Shown here piece after piece: positions 11,318 through 42,800 of a DNA stretch of 64,000 bases. A program made the position numbers and the translations under genes. A model generated the notes under the pieces. That model worked only from the letters and a program-made list of their open reading frames with translations, was not told the origin of the DNA and did not search any database. Origin of the DNA: Nereocystis luetkeana (taxonomy: Eukaryota; Sar; Phaeophyceae; Laminariales; Laminariaceae). How positions within the stretch are numbered: the first letter of the stretch is position 1; every line of letters starts with the position of its first letter. The stretch is from NCBI GenBank assembly GCA_031213475.1, contig JARUPZ010000005.1, forward strand, positions 9,735,848-9,799,847, given 5' to 3'.

Positions 11318-11690
11318 CGGCTTCATGTGAAGGAGTTACCTACTGAGCTATAGGGGTAAAATATCGATTGATTACCCAGCCCAAGGTAATCCTTATAACA
11401 CTCTCCCCCCCTCTGAACGGCGGGATCTTTGGGGCGTCGGAACCGTATACGTCCGTACGCTGACCTACCCGCTTCGTTTCATTACCTGGGGATCCAGGGA
11501 GATGTGTGTTTTGTGTTTTTGTGTGTGCACGCGCAAGCAAGCGTTTCTGTAAAAGAAACGTTCGAAGTGAGGTTCGAACCCGTGACCTGGACGACGTCAA
11601 ATAAATGTGAAGGTGCTACCTACTAAGCTATAGGGGTAAAAGATCGATCGATTACCCAGCCCAAGGTAATCCTTATAACATTTATCGTTG
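11318..11690 (-). mobile_element. tRNA-like SINE pair (SINE-3)
   Basis: Read on the minus strand, 11604-11690 and 11318-11405 are two copies of one block (GGATTACCTTGGGCTGGGTA, then TTTTACCCCTATAGCTTAGT). The upstream copy continues with a pol III A-box-like TAGCTTAGTAGG, and about 45 nt later a B-box-like GGGTTCGAACCTC (about 11572-11587). The second copy carries TAGCTCAGTAGG. No proper anticodon arm can be drawn, so this is a tRNA-derived SINE or tRNA relic rather than a working tRNA gene. Confidence 0.55.
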
Positions 11691-12169
11691 GTTTTGCCCA
11701 ATGAGCGTGCCCAAATCACACGGACGGAGGACACAACCCGCGAAAGAAGTACCTGGTACTCTGGTACGCGTATCATTATGTGCTTTGTTGTCAAAGTGAG
11801 CAAATGAAATCTGTACCGGGGTCCCGTGTGCCAGGCACGAAGAGGCTAATCGACCGAGATCCCCAGCACCCCCACCCCCCCACCCTCTTCACAGCTATTT
11901 TTCCATCTACATACAGCAGTTCTCTTGCCACCATCTTCCCGCACCAAACACGAGTGAGTGTCAACAAAAACAGCAGCTACATGATTGCATTCCCGAATCG
12001 GAAAACCAATAAATATCTGGTACGAGGTCCGACATATTTCAAAATCCAAGTAAATAATGCAAACTCCCCGCTTCTCTTCCCCCCCAGTAGTACAGGGTGT
12101 AGTACGAGTAGTATGAATGATTTTGAAGCCGGGCGACGTCCCAGATAAAGGTATCTTGTTGGATAGTTT

Positions 12170-13050
12170 TAGGTTACACACCAGCAGCCAATTGTTTTTT
12201 TTATCATACGACATGCGCCCTTTTCCGACGAAGCACATACAACTAGCAGTATACTCGTAATAATATTATTTGGTAGTCGTAAAGCTTTTCTGTGGGCCTT
12301 TTTTGTCATACGAGTACCTCGTAGTGTGGGTGTTGTGCCGCAAAAAGTAATCCACTGCTGCATGCTGCTGTACTGCTGTAAAATACCTGCTATAGTATGT
12401 GAATGGAAACGCAAAGTACAAAAGTTTTCTTTGAGCTCGTGCGACGATAGACGCTCGATCTGAAGATAGACTGAGCCCACGGCCAACCCGCTTGGTGGCG
12501 GGCAAGATCAACAAGAGTATAGATGACGGGCTCAAAGAAATCTGGTTGATCCATGCTGAAGGGGGCAAGAGCTTGCCGGCGGCGTCCTACGGTATCCTCC
12601 CAAACGCGAAAAAAAAACGTTTTTCGCCCTTCGAGACGGATGCATTTTTTTTCATACGTAGTGCAATGGTGATGTGCCGTCAAACGTAAACCACTGCTGT
12701 TGTACTGTAAAAGACCTGCTTTAGTATGCGAATGGAAACGCAAAGTACAAAAGTTTTCTTTGAGCTCGTGCGACGATAGACGCTCGATCTCGACATAAAC
12801 TCAGCCAACGGCCAACCCGCTTTGTGGCGGGCAAGATCAACTAGTATAGATAACGGGCTCGAAGAAATCAGGTCGACCCATGTTCTAGAGGGCAAGAACT
12901 TGCCGGCGGCGTCCTACCGTATCCTCCCAAACCTGAAAAAAAAAACATTTTTTGCCATTCGAGACGGATATAGCAGTTGTAGAATTCGTTGAGAACTTTT
13001 TTCATCTATTTTGTGCACACCAGCAGCCAATGCGCTCGCTGCACTGAGCG
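12170..13050 (+). repeat. Repeat D tandem copies
   Basis: Two ~320-bp copies (about 12400-12650 and 12720-12975) share GAATGGAAACGCAAAGTACA, TTTGAGCTCGTGCGACGATA, CGGCCAACCCGCTT and GCCGGCGGCGTCCTAC. Partial third pieces start at about 12170 and 13010 (CACACCAGCAGCCAAT). More diverged copies lie at 24.9-25.35 kb and 31.3-32.0 kb. I see no conserved protein frame between copies, so it is an unclassified dispersed repeat. Confidence 0.75.
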
Positions 13051-13269
13051 TAGGACCCAAGCGTCCGAGCCAACTCTGACTGCCTTTCTTTGGTCTGGCG
13101 GCGGAAAGACGTGCCGAGTCTACTCGTCTTGGTATTCTGTACTTTACAACGTGGCTGCTGCTGCTGGTGGTGATGTTGCTGCTGTGCCGCTGCTGCTGAA
13201 GTCTATACGAGTACGTGCGCACCGAGTACGCTTCTCTTGGTCTCCTGGCCCAAACCCGCACAGTGCCAT

Positions 13270-13450
13270 TGGATAAGGGATATGTTGGTGGTATGGTATA
13301 CCTGGTATGGGAATATGGGATATGTTGGTAGTATGGTATATGGGAATATAGGAACACCACCGTATGTGGGATAGTATGTGTTGACGGTATGGTACGGGAA
13401 AAACACAGTATATGGTATGGTACGTTTGCGGTATGGCACCATAGTACGAT
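13270..13450 (+). repeat. GGTATGGTATAT-rich degenerate repeat
   Basis: Repeated TATGGGATATGTTGGTAGTA and GGTATGG blocks of about 10-30 bp, purine/T-rich on the plus strand. Confidence 0.7.
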
Positions 13451-13599
13451 GTCGTGGATGTAGTATATGGCTAAATTTGCCTGGTGGTATGGAATTTTTA
13501 TTATACAAGGTCCGTAAGGGTCGAATACGTCGTACGAATATCATCCGTAACGAGCTTATATATCGGCCATTGGAAAGTGTTCGAAAATATAGGCATTGC

Positions 13600-13630
13600 G
13601 GACAGACAGACAGACAGACAGACAGACAGA
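13600..13630 (+). repeat. (GACA)n microsatellite
   Basis: Seven GACA units. Confidence 0.9.
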
Positions 13631-13639
13631 TTTGTATTT

Positions 13640-15250
13640 ACCAAAACAGAGACTCAGTTCTACAAACTGAGAATACATACGCTCTTGATCACATCAGATA
13701 CCACGTGTTTTCGTTGCCGAACCTTTGACTGATATTTGCCCGTTTTCTGCCTTCTCCACCATTTCCGATGCTTCACAACACCACGCGTTCACACCAACGG
13801 CCGCGCCCCCTACATAGAACACCCTAGAAACTTCAGGCAACCCTCCACCCGCTGACTTGCTTCACGAAAAACTTTCAAACTGGCATGTTTCAAGTATTTT
13901 CTGCCGCCTATTTTACTCATTTTTTTACCCCCTGACAACTCATGCGCAAGCGCAGGACTTTCGACCGACATCAGGCGAGTCACCCCTGATCATCTAAGGC
14001 CCCTGACAATGATTACCCAGAAAAAAAAACGCAGGACTGGGCCGACATGAGGCAACGAACGCGCCCCGGGGAGAACCTGAGGCGTCCAGTCCCCTCCCAC
14101 GCCAAGCTCCGCCCCAGCGCTTTGGCCTGCCGCTCACCATCGACTGGGGCAACCCCCGTGTGCGCGCGCACACACGACGTCCGCCGCAGTCTACCTGCCC
14201 CTCACAGTTTCCAAACCACGAACCGACATAAAAACAGGCCACATCCAAATCCCGCTGCCCTTCGCTACAAAACGTGCAACATATCCTAAAGGCCATGGAT
14301 AGGCCCGCACGACAAGCCGGTGTACTACTACAACCCCCCCCCCACCTTCACCCCCCCCACCCCCCCCCCCCCCTCCCCCAATCCCGCCCTCCTCTCCCGC
14401 CGTCTTCCCCCAACAACCCCGCCCCCCCCCCTACCCGTCAACGCCTGCGCGCACTTCTACCGCATATACGCACCGGTCCGTGTCCGGGTAGCACACTTTA
14501 CGCTTACATATTTTTTACGTGGGCAAACAAAAGTCCACTACCCGTAAAGCACCCGGAACGTGCCCTCCCCCATCTTCTGCCCTGTGCACCCGCCTGACCC
14601 CCATCTTTGGGCCACCGCGAACACAAGCCCCCGCGACCCATGGCCGCCTATATCAAACATGCATTTCCAGGGATACCAACAACGACCCGCCTAGCGCTCA
14701 GCCTAGCCGTCCGTCTAGAGCGGCAACGGCGGCAACGAAAGGAGGTCCACCACGTCGCATTCTAAACGCGCAGAAAGGTACTCCCAGTGACCTTCAAGAA
14801 TTAAGGTCTCTGTCTCTACCCTGCTAACCCCCTCCCACCCTACACACACACCCCGCCATCGCAGGATTTCCATGGAACTCCCTTCGCCATGTTCAAGCAT
14901 GCCCGAACCCCCCCCCCCCCCCCCCCCCCCCCTCCTTCCCTCCTGGGTTGCATTCGGTTGCTGCTCCTGATGCATGCCTACCTGCCATCCAGTTGCCGAA
15001 TCATTTATATCTCCCAACACTCAAGTTTATAAGACAAAAACGCCTTATCAGGGTGGTGGGAAAAAATACGCTGCCCACCCGTGCGGAATTACGGGAAACA
15101 GGGAGACATACGGCATTAGAGCGAAAAAAAATGCTCTCGGTATCGGGGAAAACGACAATGAAAAAAAGGACTGTTGCGCTGAAACCCCTTTTTATCCGAC
15201 GACCGTCGTGCTAGCCCGAGGCCACGTATTTTAGGCAGGTTTCTACAGCT
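13640..15250. other. C-rich stretch, no gene recognised
   Basis: Contains long C runs on the plus strand (14328-14390, 14405-14440, 14909-14932). Open frames here are proline- or glycine-rich by-products of those runs. I find no supported gene. Confidence 0.45.
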
Positions 15251-15287
15251 GGGGGTGGGGGCAGGGGGTGTGGGTGCGGGGGGCAGG

Positions 15288-15382
15288 GGAGGGGGGGGGG
15301 GGGGGGGGGGGAGGGGGAGGGGGGGGGGTAGGGTCAGCAGGTGAAAGGGGAGAGCCGACTTACCCCCCCCCCCCCCCCCCTC
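15288..15382 (-). repeat. G-tract/C-tract hairpin after PP2A stop
   Basis: In the sense of the PP2A transcript, about 60 nt after the stop codon there is a run of about 19 G (15363-15380), then GTAAGTCGG and about 30 nt, then C-rich runs (15288-15330). The runs are complementary and could form a very stable stem. GTAAGT directly after the G-run is also a perfect 5' splice-site consensus, so a 3'-UTR intron is possible. Confidence 0.6.
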
Positions 15383-15442
15383 CTCCGCGCCTCAAAGGTC
15401 CCAGCGAAAAAAACGTATGAAACATGCCTCCTCGAGAGGATG

Positions 15443-35702
<20,260 letters not shown>

Positions 35703-36390
35703 GGCTCCCTCCTACGCGCGGCGCGCGTTGCGCGCGTGCGTCGCCGGAGATTAAGTTCCCTGCCGACCTCCCCAAGGCCGCGAACCCCTCGTCTTCCCGC
35801 CCCGCGCGAGTGCCGCCACCGGAGAGGGTCCCCGATCTCCTGAAAGAAACCCGGCCCTCCGCGGCGTGTAGAAAAAAGCGTGGGGGGAAATCCGACAAAA
35901 AAGTTTTTGCTTCCCCTTGGCACGCCCTTCCAGTTGATCCTGAACAGCACTATAAGGTCGGTGAGTCCGCTCCCAGTTTTCACCCTTGTTCTCGGATCGC
36001 TATACTGGCACGTCGCCGCGAGAAGGTCCCCTCGGTTAGGGCGATGGCAAAGGCCACCCACCGTCCGTTTGTAACTTTTGCACACCACGCTTTTTTCCGA
36101 AAATGGGTTTCGAAATGTTTTGCGTGTTTGAATAGGGAATCGAGAGGCTGAAATTGATGGGTTGGTTTTCATGAGATTTTTTTTCGCGAGTGCTTTGTGC
36201 TTTGTAGTTTGGGCTTTGCCTCGACACGAGACTGCTGGAGGTCGTTTCCTCGGAGATCGACAAATCCAGGCGAGGTTCGAGTACCCAAGGGTCTTCAGGA
36301 GAACATAGCGAGAACGGAGAATAAAGGGAGGAAGGGTTAACGGTCCTTCCTCCCGAGAGGCCGTCCCCGGCCCGTGAAGTATTTAGACCC
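35703..36390. promoter_or_regulatory. Candidate bidirectional promoter
   Basis: The 688 bp between the two start codons must hold both 5' UTRs and promoters. The PP2A-proximal side is GC-rich with GCGCGC runs. A TATAAGG-type element occurs at 35950, but its position relative to either start site is unknown. Antisense open frames through here are shadows. Confidence 0.6.
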
Positions 36391-36873
36391 ATGGGTTCCT
36401 CAGAGGTCAAGCCGCATGGTGCCGAATCGCAGGGACCTTCGCACGGGTCTATCCGCAGACCACTCTCAAAAAGCCGGCACCACAGCAAGGGTCGTGGGCC
36501 GGCGCTGGCCACAAGCAACAGCTCACATAAGTGCTGCCTGTTGTCCGCTTTGTCGAGTTGCTTCTTCCGCCGTGCGCCGCTGTGGTGGGTGCTCTTGTGG
36601 GTTCTCGCCGGGTTCGTCATGATCCAACAGATCATTTCAGTACGAAACGTTCGAGGCCGTCGAGGACTCGAGAAGCAGCACATCACCCCAACACCGCTAC
36701 GGCCGCCGCCAGTACCGTCACCAGTGGAACGGATGGCATCACGTGGGCAGCACCTCACGCCGCGCGAGGGCGATAGAGGTGGAGCGCCGCTGGGTGGGGC
36801 TGGGGGTGAGCTAACAGGCGCTGCCGTGGTCGAGCTGGTTACGACAGGTCTACTAGCACCCAACAAGAAACAG
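36391..36873 (+). CDS. GT54 exon 1: tail, anchor, stem
   Basis: Starts MGSSEVKPHGAESQGPSHGS after an in-frame TAA at 36322. It holds the hydrophobic anchor APLWWVLLWVLAGFVMIQQI (positions 62-81) preceded by RR, then a Pro-rich stem, ending NKKQ before a strong donor (CAG then GTGAGC). The 296-codon minus-strand frame over it is a shadow. Confidence 0.7.
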
Positions 36874-39800
36874 GTGAGCAGAGCGGAACCAAGTCTTACG
36901 CTACGTGATGTGAAGAACACACACACGATCGTAGTACAGAACGCATGATCAAGGCAACACCCCGCCTCGGAGTATCCTACCGGTGGTCTACGTATTCATT
37001 TTGTGTGGGAAGCACCACGTCTACCACTGCTGTCAGCACTGCTATATATAGAACTACTGTCAGGACTACTACGCCTGTAGCCTATAGCAGTGCGTCGCAA
37101 GCATCTCTAGGCCGAAAATTGATTCGAAGCGTCGTGTTTTGGAAACAGACTCAGCCCCAACCGGGGTATGGGTACTCCAGGTATTTGAATTTCGGGCTAG
37201 AATAACCACAATCATTATATACAGAATACCTGGTACCTACCGACCACAGACACAGATACGTTGGCCCAACAAGAACAACTCTTGGGCGTAAATGTAATGT
37301 CCGTGTAGTCTCGTTGTGAAAGCTCAAACGTTCCTTATATTTGCGTCGAGGGTGGTTCCAGGTGCCATACATCATACCTGGTATATACGTACGTGTACTC
37401 CTACAGTACACGTACATATCATACGTAGCACTACGATACCGCGTGGACGCGAGGACCCACACACAGCAGGAGCGCAGCAGCAGCATCAGCAGCAGCGCGG
37501 CAACGGGCGTATGGTTTTCGTTCAACTGCCGTGCCATTGAAACAAGCGACGAGTCTTCGGCTTTTACCGATATAATACTGCTGTTGATGCGTGAAGCCCC
37601 ACCCGGAAACCTATCGCTTCGCTTCGTCGTATGTACGTTGCGGAGGACAACCAAAGCTCTCAGGTCGCAGCCAAGCGTCACCCCCAAGCCACAGCAATAT
37701 TAATGAAATTCAACCGAAACCGCGGACGGAGTAACAGCTGCGAAATATTAATATGCGATCGTTCTGCTTGCTCCTGCCATTTAACAGCTGTACTTTCAAC
37801 TTATGATCCTGCAGGTCGCGGTGTGCCCTCGGTTCTTTTTTTTGTTTCGCTTTTCCGATTCCTTTTTTTTTTATTTTTTTTTATCGAAAATCGCTCGAAA
37901 CGTAAAAGCGCACATAGAGGCAAAAGCGAGAAACAGCCTACAGCCTACCGTACGTGCGAAGCTCTCTATCCTTCTCCCTTCTCAAACCAATCGTGGAGAG
38001 GGCGCCCGCTCTCAAGAAAGTTGGCCGTACGAAATTTGAGCTTTTTCTCTCGACGAAATATGACCGAAGAAGCACGCAATAAGCTTCAGCAGCGTTCTCG
38101 TACCCGGTACGCTGACATTTCACTTGCTGACACTTGAATTTGCGATTTTTTCATTATTTTTTTTGTCTTCCTCTGTCCCATAGTAGTAGTAGTCTGTGAC
38201 CACAGAATCAGTACCGGGTACCTGGTATCCCTCTAGGATAGGGAATCAGGACGGACACTGGGTGTACTGATGAAGCTGGGTAGAAAGGACGATTTAATGT
38301 GAAGACAACAACAACAGCGTACAGCAGTTCGCGACCTTTAAGAACTCCAGTCCCGTTTTGGGGACACACTACGACTCAAATTCCAAGCCATCTGTCCCCA
38401 ATTGTACGGTCGCCCCGGTGGTTCAAGTGGTTAACCTCGAATTCTACTTGTTTGAGTCCTGGGTTCGAGCCCCAGGAGGGTCGGACTTTGACTTTATTTG
38501 CATAAATAAAAAAAAGGATTCAATTGTTGAGAGCGCCTTGCAGCGTGGGTAGGCACAATTCGATGCGAGTCGACGAGGGAAGAAAATGCTGAAATCTTCT
38601 CGCGATAAAAAATGAAGGCACGTACCGTAGCGGGAAGGGGGGAGAAGAGCCTGCTATGTGACCCCGGATCTGAGTTACGAGTTGGAAGGAGAGAGAGAAG
38701 ATGTGCGAAGATAATGAATGGGATGAAAAAAAAAAAAAAAAAAAAAAAAATGTCCCCCAAAACGAGACTGCGGTCCTAAAAGGGTTAAGCATCTCCCGTT
38801 TTCGCTGCAATAAGGGTCGCAGCTTTCGTGATACCAAGGTATATAGAGCTGCTCTGAAAGGCTACGAGTATTATTAATATGACGGGGGACCGGGGACCAT
38901 AATTAATAGGACCAAATAGTGTTGGTAAAAATGGTTAAATGCACACACACCCTGGTAGGTTTTTATGTATACCATAGGTCCTATTAAATATGGTCCCCCG
39001 TAATACCACAAGTACCTGGTGAGGTTTAAAGTATCAACAGGGTTCCTCGCTATAGCACAAATTATTACAGCTGAATTTCTTAAATTTACATAACCCGGAC
39101 AAAAAAAACACTCGTGTCGCATACTCGTTTGTAGTGCTGTATGATACCAGGTAATGCACTTGGAGTTTTAACATGAAATTTATAAGCAACGGGAGCTGTA
39201 AGTGTTAAATTGACACAGGACACGGTTTTTTTAAACGTGGGAGTTTGTTGGATTCGCCTTACTTTTACCAATCTGCCGGACGATAAAAATATAATTAAAT
39301 AATAAATAAACAACAGCTGCTGTGATTTTTGGTCGAAACTGGTATTTGCAAAAAATTGGCGTGTGACTTGGATCGCGCGTTCTACGGGTTTATACACATA
39401 CGAGGTCTCATGCAGGAAGGAAGACAAATCTGACGCTGCATAATTCAAGGAGTGGGTGTTCCTGTATTCTGTACCCTGGTACGTGTTTTGGGGAAATAAA
39501 ATACGAGTGATACCATGGTATTCGAGAGGGGAAAGAGACCGCATGTGGTCTATTACGGGGGGGCTTTTACCACCGCAGTCCCGTTTTGGGGGCAAACTAC
39601 TTGCAATTTGACTGGTTTGTCCCCAAAACGGGACTGCGGTTCTGAAAGGGTTAAATAGGACCTACGGTAGACACAAAAATATTTTACTTTTCTCTGTTTT
39701 TACGAACAATATTTGGTCCTATTTACTACCAGGGGTATATAGTCACCCGTAATTGTTACCCCGGGTCATGGTTTCTTTTTTTGTGTGTATTGGGTTTATG

Positions 39801-42800
39801 CTTTTATCACCCGAGGTCGTATGCTGTGGTGGACAAACCCGACAATGCAGCATTTTATATACAAGTTTCATTCGAGTGTTGCGTTTGTTTTTATGGGGGG
39901 ATGGGTGATGGGTAGCAGGACGACAGGGGAAAAAAACAAAAACAAAAAACTATAATAGGTGTGTTGAGTACTACGGCAGTATTAATAGTACGTTCTACCT
40001 GGTAGTACTACTACTGCTGTACTTGTCTCTATTGCTGTATCAGTATATTAACCATAACCCTAGCCCCGAACCCCAACCCAACCAGAAACGGTCAGATAAG
40101 GATATCTGCCTCTTCGTCTCGTGCGCGAGGGTAGCTTTCCTTGGGCCGACGAGCTTAGCCCTTAGGTGAGCATACCGCTACTCCTGTTGTATGCGTACAC
40201 CACTTGCGTATGCATACCGGTACTCCTGCTGTACGGGCACACCTCTTGTTACTCGAGAAAATCGTTGACATTGAGTACGATACGAAATGTAGCTATTAAT
40301 ATTAAAATATTAACTTTACCCCTGTCCTTTACCCCATGCCCGAGATCGTACGAGTACACAAACAGTTTAACCCTTTTAGGACTGCAGTCCCGTTTTGGGT
40401 ACAAACCACTCAAATTGTAAGCAGTTTGTTCCCCTAACGGGACTGCGGTGCTAAAAGGGTCAGTAGTGTGGGTCGACGTCACATAGTTGGTGGTGAGCTC
40501 TGCTGGAGTTTGATGTTGGTCTTGCTCCTTTTTTTTTTCTTTTTCTTTCTTTTTCTCATCCCATTCATTATTTTCGCACATCTTCTCTCTCTCCTTCCAA
40601 CTCGTAACCCAGATCCGGGGTCACATAGCAGGCTCTTCTCCCCCCTTCCCGCTACGGCACGTGCCTTCATTTTTATCGCGAGAAGATTTCAGCCTTTTCT
40701 TCCCTCGTCGACTCGCATCGAATTGTGCCTACCCACGCTTCAAGGCGCTCTCAACAATTGAATCCTTTTTTTATTTTTGCAAATAAAGTCAAAGCCCGAC
40801 CCACCCGGGGCTCGAACCCAGGACTCAAACAAGTAGAATTCGAGGTTAACCACTTGAGCCACCGGGGCGACCGGGTTAGTACGTCACGGATATATACCTC
40901 GTATATATTTCTACTCTACCTGGTGTCTGGTATAATACCAGATACCAGGTACTGCTTAAAATCTAGGACCGTGAATCGGCTGTGTTCACCGATCCGTAAA
41001 TAATCGGTTTTCGGCGCAGACGACTTCGGAAGTATCGGCGAATCCGGCGCGTGATTGAATCCTTGTTATGAACGCTTATTTTCTCGATGAATATATGTGA
41101 ATGGGTCCTAACTTTGTGATGCTATCGGGGACGATGTTTTGACGGTATTTTGCCGGTAAGGAGCGTCGTCCCGAATGTCGATCCCGATTTACCGATTCCC
41201 GTTCCGATTGCGAATTGAAATCGCTCCGATTAATCGGGTAAATCGGCTCCGCTGCACAACCCTGAAGTTTTCCCATTTCTGTTTGTCTCCAAAAACGTGG
41301 GTGGATTTCTGCCTTTTGTAACGAGGAAATGAATACATCCCAGCGTTGTAACGGCGGTATGAATATCATACACCTATGAGACATGCCGTGTATCCGAAAT
41401 GGCCACCAATTTATTGGGAGTAAATACGCAAATACCCCCTGGGCCGGAAGGAGAAAGACCGATGCTACGAACGAACACCAAATGTTATCATGTCAAAGAG
41501 GGCGTGTTATTACGGGGGACCATAGTTAGTAGGACCTATGATATACATAAAAAAAAACTACATATTTAACCATTTTTACTAACAATATTTGGTTCTATTA
41601 ACTATGGTCCCCCGTACTAAGAGCGGCCCACTCTTGCTGAAGGTTATTTTACCCTTTTAGGACCGCAGTCGCGTTTTGGGGACAAACTACTTAAAATCTG
41701 TATGGTTTGCCCCGAAAACGGGACTGCTCTCCCAGAATGGCCCAGAAGGGGACAAGGGACTGCAGTCCAGTTTTGGGGACAAACCAGTCAAATTATACCA
41801 GGTATGTAATTTGTCCCCGAAAGGGAACTGCAGTCCTAGAAGGGTTATAACCTGGGGATGAGGCCACGGTAGCGGCTAAGGCTAAGGCTAAGGTAACAGC
41901 TACGGCTGAGGCTAAGGATAAGGCCAAGACCAACGCTAAGACCTACGCTAAGACTGAGTGAGACCAAGGCGACGGTCGAGACTTGTACTAATGAACCTAA
42001 GGCCAATGTCAGGGCTAATCTTAGGTTTTCGCTTACGTTAACATGTGACAGCTACGCTAAAGGTTGCCGCCGAGGCGGCAATTCTAAGTCAACAGCGAAG
42101 ACTGCTGTCTGTTAGTTGAGCCTTTTCGGGCCCCATGGCGTACTCAGCCGACGCCCACTGAGGCCATGTAGGTTGTCCCTGTGGTTTATATTGTATTCAG
42201 TCGGCGCCTGGTGAGGTCAGTAGATTATCCCGAACTACTGATAGCGCTGACTGAAGCCAGTAGGTATCTCTACTTTTTGATAGCCTAGTCGGCCGGCGCT
42301 GACTGCGGACAGTAGTTTGTCCCTGTTTTCCATGGTGTACTCGGTCGGCGCCGACCGAGGCCAGTGGGTCATCCCTGCTATGAATGCCCAAATTTACTCA
42401 TTTGGCGCTGACCGAGTTCAGTAGGTTATCCCTGCTTTTGATAGTCTACTCGGTCAGCGCTCACTGCTGTAGACGAGAGTTATTTCCGCTACTACTTAAC
42501 AGCCTACTCAATCGGCGGCTGACTCAGGCCAGTAACTCATCCCTTCTGATCAACAAATCATGTTGGTGTGGCTATTCTAGAAGCTCTATCACCAATGTAC
42601 GTACTGCTGTGAATTGGAGTGCCGTTCAAGCCACCAAGTATATACATGTGCACTGCTGTTGTACCTACGTAAATGCTCATATTGTATGTCCACCTCGTAT
42701 TTGATGTTTTTTTGTAGACCGCAGGGGAGGAGCCCCAAGCACGCGAAGATGCGATATATCCGTTATTCCATACTCGCTGCCTGACACATACCAAAAACAT

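Noticed and set aside
11560-11640. tRNA gene on the minus strand
   Set aside because: A and B boxes are present, but no anticodon stem or acceptor stem can be paired, and the block is duplicated next door, so it is annotated as SINE-like.
36036-36926. 296-codon minus-strand frame, the longest in the window
   Set aside because: It lies opposite GT54 exon 1 and the promoter spacer, shows no domain, and its residue pattern is that of an antisense shadow of GC-rich coding sequence.
37151-37687. 178-codon minus frame in GT54 intron 1
   Set aside because: Contains microsatellite and TACCTGGTA-type spacer sequence and has no splice pair or domain.
41868-42545. CRISPR-like array
   Set aside because: Repeats are degenerate and contiguous without unique spacers; these are minisatellites in a eukaryotic intron.
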